DNA of 6,300 bases from JBFMFE01 sp040752295 (lineage in GTDB: Bacteria > UBP15 > UBA6099 > JBFMBQ01): NCBI GenBank assembly GCA_040752295.1, contig JBFMFE010000263.1, positions 1 through 6,300 of the forward strand. The letters are read 5' to 3'. Position 1 is the first letter of the stretch, and each line of letters starts with the position of its first letter. The notes beneath the pieces were generated by a model. The model saw nothing but the letters and a program-made list of their open reading frames with translations, was not told where the DNA came from and did no database searches. Below, piece by piece: positions 1 through 5,406 of the stretch. Made by a program: the position numbers and the translations under genes.

Positions 1-1583
1 AAATCCCTGACCGACGCCTTCGCTTCCTCGTCGTCATCCGGCAGCGAGCCTTCGCAGCGAAGGCGGTTCTCAAGTTCTTCTTTAAGCTGAAGGATGAATT
101 TTGAACTAATGGGCTGGTACGAAAACCCGAACGACTCTATCGCGGGGCTTCCGATCAATTCGCGCGTGTCGCGGCGCACCGCGACGGACACCGCCACCGC
201 TCCCTTCTCCCCCAGTTCCCGCCGTTCCTTCAGAACGTTCCTGCCCACGTCCCCAACGGTGGCGCCGTCAACGTAGACGTCTCCCGCCTGCGCCCGTCCT
301 CCGGCGGTGAGGGTTCCGTTCTCGAGCGCGACGCTCTCCCCGTTTTCCATTATGAGAAACCTCGAGGCGGGGAAACCGTCGCGTTCGAGAACTTCCCGCA
401 TTTTTCTCACGTGCCTGTATTCCCCGTGGAAGGGGACGACGAAAGCGGGGTTCACCGCCCCGACGAGCGCCGAGACCTCCCTCGCGCCGCCGTGCCCGGA
501 GACGTGCACTCCGGACTCGTCGCCGTACACGACCTTCGCCCCGGCGCGGCAGACGTTGTTGATCACCTGGTTCACGTGGAACTCGTTTCCCGGAATGACG
601 CCGGCGGAGACGACCACGACGTCGTCCGGCTCCAGTTTCACCAGCCTGTTCTGCCCTTCCGATATGGAACGCAGAGCCGACATGGGTTCGCCCTGCGCGC
701 CCGTGCACATCACGAGCACCTCGCCGTCGCCGCAGCGGTCCAGTTCACGGACGTCGCGGAGGATATCCCCGGCGAAGGACAGATACCCCGAGTCGCGGGC
801 GGACCGTATGACGCTCTCCATGCTCAAGCCCAGGACGAAGACCTTTCTCGAGAACCGCTCCGCCATGTCGAACGCGAACTGTATGCGCTGCACGTTCGAG
901 GCGAAGGTGGAGAAGACGATCTTTCCGCGCGCGCCGGCGAAGATTTCCTCCAGCCTGTCCCTCACGACCGATTCCGAGGCGGTCTCTTCGTGGTCAACGT
1001 TCGTGCAGTCGCACACCAGAAGGTCAACGCCCCCGGCGCCGAGTTCCCGGAACCGGGCGAGGTCCGTGGGAAGACCGTCGGCGGGCGCGGCGTCCATCTT
1101 GTAATCGCCGGAATGAACCACGAGGCTGCCGCCCGCGCGGACGGCGAAACCGAGGTTGTCGGGAATGCTGTGGTTCACTCTGACGAACTCCATCTCGAGG
1201 GCGCCGAACTTCAGCCGTTCGCCCTCGCGTATCTCGTTGAGCGCGGGACGCGCCGCCCCGCTGCGGTCCGCCAGCTTCGCTTCCGCGAGCCGCAGCGTAA
1301 GCCCCGCGCCGTACACCGGCGCCTCGACCTCGTCAAGCAGGTACCCCAGCGCGCCTATGTGGTCCTCGTGCCCGTGCGTCAGAACGATGCCCCTCACCTT
1401 TTCGCGGTTCTCCCTGATGTAGGCGAAGTCCGGAATGATGAAATCCACACCCGGCAGGTTCGTCGTCGGGAACGCAAGCCCGGCGTCAACCACGACCATC
1501 TCCCCGCCGGCTTCCAGCGCGAGGCAGTTCTTGCCGAACTCGCACGCCCCGCCCAGAAAAGTGAGTTTCAGACACAGGCTCAC
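1..1583 (-). CDS. rnj: Ribonuclease J, C-terminus cut by window edge
   Basis: RNase J is a metallo-beta-lactamase/beta-CASP enzyme with 5'-to-3' exonuclease and endonuclease activity in mRNA decay and rRNA maturation. I translated 527 open codons; the family is usually about 550 residues, so only the tail is missing. The N-terminus reads LTFLGGACEFGKN, a variant of the usual GGLGEIGKN. Metal ligands are recognisable: motif 1 Asp33, motif 2 THGHEDHIGA (His70, His72, Asp74, His75), His138 in NHSIPD, Asp160 in HSGDYKMD, and His386 in PFHGE. Beta-CASP hallmarks follow: DCTN (192-195), ASN (228-230), TGAQGEPMSA (293-302), IPGN (330-333) and HVSGH (359-363). The small C-terminal domain begins near residue 440. 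The start is GTG at 1581-1583, because an in-frame TGA lies four codons upstream; the preceding GGGGTG is a weak ribosome site. The gene starts 54 bp after proC. Family assignment is secure; RNase J1 versus J2 cannot be decided here. Confidence 0.96.
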   Translation of the reverse strand, partial: MSLCLKLTFLGGACEFGKNCLALEAGGEMVVVDAGLAFPTTNLPGVDFIIPDFAYIRENREKVRGIVLTHGHEDHIGALGYLLDEVEAPVYGAGLTLRLAEAKLADRSGAARPALNEIREGERLKFGALEMEFVRVNHSIPDNLGFAVRAGGSLVVHSGDYKMDAAPADGLPTDLARFRELGAGGVDLLVCDCTNVDHEETASESVVRDRLEEIFAGARGKIVFSTFASNVQRIQFAFDMAERFSRKVFVLGLSMESVIRSARDSGYLSFAGDILRDVRELDRCGDGEVLVMCTGAQGEPMSALRSISEGQNRLVKLEPDDVVVVSAGVIPGNEFHVNQVINNVCRAGAKVVYGDESGVHVSGHGGAREVSALVGAVNPAFVVPFHGEYRHVRKMREVLERDGFPASRFLIMENGESVALENGTLTAGGRAQAGDVYVDGATVGDVGRNVLKERRELGEKGAVAVSVAVRRDTRELIGSPAIESFGFSYQPISSKFILQLKEELENRLRCEGSLPDDDEEAKASVRD

Positions 1584-1608
1584 GGAACACCCCGCTCACG
1601 AGTTCCGT
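1582..1608 (-). promoter_or_regulatory. Stem-loop spanning the rnj ribosome site and start codon
   Basis: On the transcript, ACGGAAC (1602-1608) can pair perfectly with GUUCCGU (1582-1588), giving a 7-bp stem with a 13-nt loop. The loop carries the GCGGGGU Shine-Dalgarno-like bases, and the 3' arm includes the first two bases of the rnj GTG start codon. Such an arrangement could limit initiation. The pairing is seen directly; a regulatory role is inference, and chance pairing is not excluded at this GC content. Confidence 0.4.
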
Positions 1609-1620
1609 CCGCGGCGCCCG

Positions 1621-1639
1621 GAAGCCGCGCCGCGGCTTC
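1621..1639 (-). other. Perfect GC-rich hairpin at the proC stop codon
   Basis: This is a 19-base perfect palindrome with arms GAAGCCGC and GCGGCTTC around a GGC triloop. The proC TGA stop overlaps its 5' arm. No U-tract follows (the next transcript bases are CGGGCGCCG), so it does not look like an intrinsic terminator. It may protect the 3' end of the upstream message, cause partial attenuation before rnj, or be a processing site. Function is unproven. Confidence 0.45.
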
Positions 1640-2465
1640 ATCGCTCCGCCAGCGCCCGGGCTTTGTCCCTGGCGGCGGCGACGGCGTCAATCACCGCCGA
1701 GCGGAACCCCCTGCATTCGAGAAGCGCCGTCGCCTCGACCGTTGTGCCGCCGGGCGACGAGACCTCTGCGCGCAGCAGCGCAGGCTCCGCGCCGGACTCT
1801 TCCATCAGCCGCGCCGCGCCCAGGGCGGTCAGCGCGGCGAGCTTCATCGCGGTCTTCCTGTCAAGCCCGACCCTGACCCCGCCGTCCGCCAGCGCCTCGA
1901 CCAGCATGAACACGTACGCCGGTCCGCTCCCGCTCACGGCGGTCACGGCGTCCATCATCCGCTCCGGCACTTCCACGACGCCGCCCAGGAACTCGAAGAG
2001 CCGGACCACAAGCCCGTAGACGGCGGACGGGACCGAGGCGTCCCGCGACACGGCGGAAACGCCCGCCCTCACGCGGCACGCAAGGTTGGGCATCACGCGG
2101 ACGCACGCGCGGACGCCGCCCAGTTCGCGCCTTATCCGCTCCGTGCCGACGCCCGCCATGATGCTCACGACGCACGCGCCGGGCGCCAGCGCCCCTCTCA
2201 TCTCCTCCGCCGCGGACGGAAACTGGTCGGGCTTCACGCACAGGAATATGACGCCGCACCCGCGCGCGAGGTCCGCCGGACTCGCAGCCCTCGCGACGCC
2301 CAGTTCCCGCGCGAGCTTCTTCGCCCGCGCGGCGTCAAGCTCGTACACGACGACGTCCGCCGGCTTCACGAGACCGCTCTCCACGAGTCCCTTCAGGACG
2401 ACCGCGCCCATCTTTCCCGCGCCCACGACGCCGGCGCGGAAGCCCGTTCGCTTCTCCTTTTTCAT
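1638..2465 (-). CDS. proC: Pyrroline-5-carboxylate reductase
   Basis: This cytoplasmic enzyme reduces 1-pyrroline-5-carboxylate to L-proline with NAD(P)H, the last step of proline synthesis. The 275 residues match the family's usual 260-280. Residues 11-20 (AGVVGAGKMG) form the Rossmann dinucleotide-binding turn GxGxxG, followed by FLCVKPDQF and VRVMPNLACRVRAG. The C-terminal dimerisation domain carries the ProC signature AVSGSGPAYVFMLVEALADGGVRVGL-type stretch and SSPGGTTVEA. The frame stays open for 27 codons upstream into sepF, but ATG at 2463-2465 is preferred: GGGAGGT lies five bases before it and the Rossmann strand begins right after the short MKKEKRTGF leader. It starts 25 bp after sepF, an order (sepF then proC) also known from cyanobacteria. 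It probably shares the upstream transcript. Confidence 0.95.
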   Translation of the reverse strand: MKKEKRTGFRAGVVGAGKMGAVVLKGLVESGLVKPADVVVYELDAARAKKLARELGVARAASPADLARGCGVIFLCVKPDQFPSAAEEMRGALAPGACVVSIMAGVGTERIRRELGGVRACVRVMPNLACRVRAGVSAVSRDASVPSAVYGLVVRLFEFLGGVVEVPERMMDAVTAVSGSGPAYVFMLVEALADGGVRVGLDRKTAMKLAALTALGAARLMEESGAEPALLRAEVSSPGGTTVEATALLECRGFRSAVIDAVAAARDKARALAER

Positions 2466-2470
2466 CTCGG

Positions 2471-2477
2471 ACCTCCC
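2471..2477 (-). promoter_or_regulatory. Ribosome binding site of proC
   Basis: The transcript reads GGGAGGT with CCGAG between it and ATG at 2463-2465. The motif and 5-base spacing decide the proC start over the in-frame upstream ATG at 2546, which would overlap sepF by 56 bases and add a non-homologous leader. Confidence 0.8.
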
Positions 2478-2490
2478 GGCTGCGGCGCGG

Positions 2491-2910
2491 TCACCTCTCG
2501 TTGAAGATGAAACCGCCGTCGGCGCCGGTCTCCCCGCCCTCGTCAACGCTGAGCCTTATCCCCGCGGGCGTGAACACGAAGATGTTCTCGCCGACCTTCT
2601 TCGTCTTTCCGCCGAGGGCGTAGGCGTTGCCGCTGACGAAATCAACGATCCTCTTGGCGATCTCGACGTCGAGTTTCGACAGGTTGCACACCACCGCCGT
2701 TCCGCCCCTGAGGCAGTTGGCGAGACGGATGGCGTCCTCGAAGCTCGATGGGCTGATCATGGAAATCTCGAACCTGTGATGCCTCGCCTTCCTGCCCATC
2801 TGGACGATCTTTTCGGACGGCTCGGAGATTTCCTCGCTCTCCACGAAATCCCCGTCGTCGGATTCGAACTTCAGAAACGACACGACCTTTTCAATGAGTC
2901 CGCCTACCAT
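2491..2910 (-). CDS. sepF: Cell division protein SepF
   Basis: SepF (DUF552 family) binds the FtsZ C-terminal peptide, polymerises into rings or arcs, and anchors FtsZ to the inner membrane face. The 139 residues are typical, with a short linker. Residues 1-15 (MVGGLIEKVVSFLKF) fit the amphipathic membrane-binding helix. Residues 16-34 are an acidic, probably disordered stretch. The core begins near residue 45 and contains FEDAIRLANCLRGGTAVVCNL (57-77, with the conserved hydrophobic strand), then IAKRIVDFVSGNAYALGG (84-101), which includes the SepF-specific VDFxSG, and ENIFVFTPAGI (108-118). The tail DEGGETGADGGFIFNER is glycine/acid rich. ATG at 2908-2910 is preceded by a strong ribosome site. 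The neighbours ftsZ and yggS reinforce the assignment. Confidence 0.96.
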   Translation of the reverse strand: MVGGLIEKVVSFLKFESDDGDFVESEEISEPSEKIVQMGRKARHHRFEISMISPSSFEDAIRLANCLRGGTAVVCNLSKLDVEIAKRIVDFVSGNAYALGGKTKKVGENIFVFTPAGIRLSVDEGGETGADGGFIFNER

Positions 2911-2986
2911 ATCGGATTCCCTCCTTAGAAAATCGTACGTTCATTCCATGCCCGGCAAAACGCGCCCGTTCTGCGTTTGAAACCAA
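2911..2986 (-). other. yggS-sepF intergenic gap
   Basis: These 76 bases are less GC-rich than the flanking genes. They contain the sepF ribosome site and a weak 6-bp stem (AAACGC at 2973-2978 with GCGTTT at 2958-2963, 9-base loop). A TTGCCG box (2953-2958) with 17-base spacing gives only CGATTT as a -10 element, which is poor, so no promoter is called. The gap is the longest break in the cluster and the most likely place for an internal promoter or processing site, but I see no convincing one. Confidence 0.5.
2919..2927 (-). promoter_or_regulatory. Strong ribosome binding site of sepF
   Basis: The transcript reads TAAGGAGGG, with the first eight bases matching the expected complement of the 16S rRNA 3' end, eight bases before ATG at 2908-2910. 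It is the strongest well-placed ribosome site in the window, so sepF is probably translated independently of yggS. Confidence 0.85.
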
Positions 2987-2995
2987 TCACCTCCT
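2986..2995 (-). promoter_or_regulatory. Shine-Dalgarno-like sequence at the yggS stop
   Basis: The transcript reads AGGAGGTGAT, a ten-base match to the expected anti-Shine-Dalgarno region of 16S rRNA, and includes the yggS TGA stop. No ATG or GTG lies at a usual 5-10 base distance downstream; a TTG is only three bases from the GGAGG core. It encodes the last Arg-Arg of YggS, so it may be coincidental or may retain terminating ribosomes near sepF. Confidence 0.4.
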
Positions 2996-3676
2996 CTCAA
3001 AGACCGCCCGTCCGATTCGCAGCATCGTGGAACCTTCCTCGACGGCGATCTCGAAATCGTCGGACATTCCCATGGAAAGTATCCGCAGCCCCCGACGGCG
3101 TGTTTTCTGTTCGTCGAAAATCCGTTTCATTTCCCTGAACGAGTCCCTCACCGCCGCGGCGTCGTCAGTGAGCGGACCTATGGTCATAAGCCCCTCGACC
3201 TTCAGGTTTTTCATTTTCGCGCACTCGTCGAGCGCGCCGGGGAGTTCTCCGGCGGCGAACCCGCCCTTCGCCGGATCGGCTGTGACGTTCACCTGAACGA
3301 GAACGGGCATGACGCCGCCGCGGTCCTTCATCTCGTCGTTCAGCTTTTCCGCGAGCCGCATCGAGTCCACCGAATCCACGGCGTCGAAGAGCCGCGCCGC
3401 CTTCCCCGCCTTGTTCCTCTGGAGATGCCCGACCATCCTGAGCGTGAACTCCCTGCGCAGTCCGGCGAACTTGCCCTCGGCTTCCTGGACGCGGCTTTCC
3501 CCGATCTGACGCACGCCGGCTCTCACCGCCGAGTTCACCGCCTCGACGGGATGGTCTTTCGACACGGCGACGAGCGTGATTTCGGAGGCTTTCCGCCCGG
3601 CGCGCCGCGCGCACTCCTCGATTGCCCCGCGCAGCCTCGCCACGTTCCCGGTCACGTACGCGTACTCGTCCTTCAC
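2987..3676 (-). CDS. yggS: YggS/PLPBP pyridoxal phosphate homeostasis protein
   Basis: YggS (YlmE/PROSC) is a cytoplasmic PLP-binding protein with an alanine racemase-like barrel but no known catalytic activity. It keeps free PLP and related vitamers in balance. The 229 residues match the usual 220-235. Lys40 in LVAVSK is the expected Schiff-base lysine. Other hallmarks are GESRVQE (59-65, where most relatives have GENYVQE), VGHLQRNK (82-89), and LSMGMSDDFE (200-209) followed by EEGSTMLRIGRAVF (213-226), which form the phosphate-binding end of the barrel. The frame is open for 246 codons upstream, but those read another frame of the radical SAM gene. GTG at 3674-3676 is chosen because it overlaps the upstream stop as GTGA and gives a family-typical N-terminus (VKDEYAYVTGNVARL). 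Translation is probably coupled to the upstream gene. Placement next to sepF is conserved in many bacteria, though its tie to division is not understood. Confidence 0.95.
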   Translation of the reverse strand: MKDEYAYVTGNVARLRGAIEECARRAGRKASEITLVAVSKDHPVEAVNSAVRAGVRQIGESRVQEAEGKFAGLRREFTLRMVGHLQRNKAGKAARLFDAVDSVDSMRLAEKLNDEMKDRGGVMPVLVQVNVTADPAKGGFAAGELPGALDECAKMKNLKVEGLMTIGPLTDDAAAVRDSFREMKRIFDEQKTRRRGLRILSMGMSDDFEIAVEEGSTMLRIGRAVFERR

Positions 3677-5406
3677 GACGCCCCCGCTTTTGCGACGACG
3701 GTCTCGTATTCCCCGCGCAGGAACCTCCTGTCGAACGGATACTCGAGCACGTCCCAGGGAAACGTTTCGTCGCCGCCCCTTTCCCGGTAGAGGAAAAAGC
3801 CGCCGTTCAGCCCGAGCCTGCGCGTCGCGCGCATGAATCCGCCCGCCGCCGCCGCGCCGCCCGCTCCGCACTCGAGCACGGCGCCCGCAAGCCGCCTGTC
3901 GCCGCGCGAGAGCAGCCCCTGCGCCTCCGCAAGGCGCGGGCTGCCCACCTTCACCGAAACGTCCCTCATCCCGGAGAGACGCGCTTTCAGCAGCCCTGCC
4001 TTCTTTTCGAGAGATTTTCTGTTTTCCATCGCCATCCACTGGAGCGGAGTGAAGGGCTTGGGGACGAGGGGATTGACGCTCAGCGAAACGGACATGCCGG
4101 GACGCGCAAGGGACGCCGAAAAGTCCGCAATCGCCTCGACGTCGGCGGCGCCCTCGCCGGGGATGCCGATCAGGAAATAGAGTTTCAGCCGCTGGACGCC
4201 GGCGCGGCGCAGCGTTTCCACCGCCTCGGGGGTGTCCTCCTCGAGGTGCTTGTTGACGATTTCGCGCAGCCGCGGCGACGGCGTCTCGGGGGCGAGCGTC
4301 GCGGTGCGCAGTTTCAGCCTTTCGCCGAGCGTGCAGATGACTTCCCTCGCCTGGCGCGTCAGCCGAAGGGACGAGAACGAAACCTCGCCTCCGCGGTCGA
4401 GGATGAACCGGCACACCGAGTCGAGCTGGTTCGAGCTTGAAAACGCGACGCCGACAAGACCCGTCCGGCGGGCGGCGCCAAGCCCGCGCTCAAGCGCCTC
4501 CTTCCACCCGGAACCGGAGAAAGTCTTCATCCGGCGGTGCGTGTAGCCCGACAGGCAGAACCGGCACCGGTACGGACACCCCCTCGAAAGCTCGAGCAGG
4601 AACATCCCCGGGAACGCCGACCCCTTCGAGACCACGGGCGAATGGGGGGGCGAGTCCGGCAGCCAGTCGTCCCGCCGCGCGACACTCTCCGGCGCGCCGC
4701 AAAGCGGCTCGTGCCCGGCGACGCGCCCGTCCGGATGGCGCGAAACGCGGTACAGCGACGGAACGTACGCCCCTTTCACCGCCGCCAGGCTCTCCAGAAA
4801 CGCCTTCTTGAACCCCTTTCTCGTTCGACCGAGCTGCCCCGCCGACGCGGCGTACGCCTCGACGAACTCGCCGATCACCTTCTCGCCCGCGCCGACGAAC
4901 ACCGCGTCCAGAAAATCCGCCACCGGCTCGGGGTTGGCGCTCACCGCCGCGCCGCCCGCGACCACCAGCGGCGAATCCCTGCGCGCCGCGAGCGGCTCTA
5001 TCCCGCCGCCGGACAGCATGAGGGGCACGTTCAGATAGTCCATCTCGAACGGAATAGAGAACCCGACGACGTCGTACTCCGAGGGCGGTCTTCCCCCCTC
5101 GAGCGTCGCAAGCCCGCTCCTTGCTCCCGCGGAATCGAGGAAAAACCGGTCGCACCTCACCCCGTCCATGCTGTTCAGCAGATGGTAAATCCACAGGAAC
5201 CCGAGGTTCGCCATGCCGGCGGCGTAGACGTTGGGATAGCCGAGCGCGAACCTCGGAAGGCAGGAGTTCCATCGCTTCCCGCCGTAGTCGTAAAGAAAAG
5301 TTTCAGCCTGCGGCGGGGCAACAGGGGTTGTCCGACCTGTCCGACCTGTCGGACCTGTCTGACCTGTCTGACCTGTCTGACGCATTTTCACCGGTCTGTT
5401 TTTCAC
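3673..5406 (-). CDS. Radical SAM protein with N-terminal B12-binding-like domain
   Basis: This is a 577-residue radical SAM enzyme resembling the TIGR03960-like group, whose substrate I do not know. Residues about 45-185 resemble the cobalamin-binding-like N-domain (GYPNVYAAGMANLGFLWIYHLLN; then VVAGGAAVSANPEPVADFLDAVFVGAGEK), but no DxHxxG histidine motif is present. The radical SAM core begins at LLELSRGCPYRCRFCLSGY, with Cys277, Cys281 and Cys284 as the CxxxCxxC ligands of the [4Fe-4S] cluster. It continues with TLAPETPSPRLREIVNK (370-386), KLYFLIGIPGE (408-418) and SVNPLVPKPFTPLQW (443-457). The C-terminus has FPWDVLEYPFDRRFLRGEYE (549-568), typical of this group. GTG at 5404-5406 overlaps the ftsZ stop as GTGA. 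GTG at residue 6 or ATG at residue 8 are alternatives, and no start has a strong ribosome site. Residues 10-27 are a Gln/Pro/Arg-Thr-Gly repeat, so the folded protein probably starts near residue 33. Confidence 0.88.
   Translation of the reverse strand: MKNRPVKMRQTGQTGQTGPTGRTGRTTPVAPPQAETFLYDYGGKRWNSCLPRFALGYPNVYAAGMANLGFLWIYHLLNSMDGVRCDRFFLDSAGARSGLATLEGGRPPSEYDVVGFSIPFEMDYLNVPLMLSGGGIEPLAARRDSPLVVAGGAAVSANPEPVADFLDAVFVGAGEKVIGEFVEAYAASAGQLGRTRKGFKKAFLESLAAVKGAYVPSLYRVSRHPDGRVAGHEPLCGAPESVARRDDWLPDSPPHSPVVSKGSAFPGMFLLELSRGCPYRCRFCLSGYTHRRMKTFSGSGWKEALERGLGAARRTGLVGVAFSSSNQLDSVCRFILDRGGEVSFSSLRLTRQAREVICTLGERLKLRTATLAPETPSPRLREIVNKHLEEDTPEAVETLRRAGVQRLKLYFLIGIPGEGAADVEAIADFSASLARPGMSVSLSVNPLVPKPFTPLQWMAMENRKSLEKKAGLLKARLSGMRDVSVKVGSPRLAEAQGLLSRGDRRLAGAVLECGAGGAAAAGGFMRATRRLGLNGGFFLYRERGGDETFPWDVLEYPFDRRFLRGEYETVVAKAGAS
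5328..5381 (-). repeat. 9-bp tandem repeat, six units, in the radical SAM N-terminus
   Basis: Six contiguous 9-base units lie within the coding start of the radical SAM gene. On the coding strand three are identical (GTCAGACAG), then come GTCCGACAG, GTCGGACAG and GTCGGACAA. The unit length is a multiple of three, so copy-number change would alter protein length but not frame. The encoded peptide is a run of xTG triplets (Q, Q, Q, P, R, R at x). The divergence rises toward the downstream end, and the newest copies are those nearest the start codon. Confidence 0.95.

Noticed and set aside
411..2504. A 697-codon open frame on the plus strand, antisense to rnj and proC
   Set aside because: It is very Arg/Pro/Ala/His-rich with no recognisable motif, crosses two genes and their junction, and lies opposite convincing conserved genes. 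Long antisense frames are expected in GC-rich coding DNA.
2466..2546. A longer ProC starting at 2546
   Set aside because: The extra 27 residues overlap the sepF coding end, are low complexity, and the internal ATG has a well-spaced ribosome site.
2958..2978. A weak terminator after yggS
   Set aside because: The stem is only 6 bp with a 9-base loop, and its few Ts are part of the stem rather than a following tract.
2891..2986. A TTG-started 31-codon frame between yggS and sepF
   Set aside because: The Shine-Dalgarno core is only three bases from TTG, the frame runs out of phase into sepF, and the peptide has no recognisable feature.
3677..4414. A 246-codon upstream extension of the yggS frame
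   Set aside because: It overlaps the well-supported radical SAM gene, is arginine-rich low-complexity sequence, and homology to YggS starts only at the GTG at 3676.
5328..5381. The 9-bp array as a CRISPR or iteron origin
   Set aside because: There are no spacers between units, the period is too short for CRISPR, and it lies inside a coding frame next to ftsZ without replication genes.
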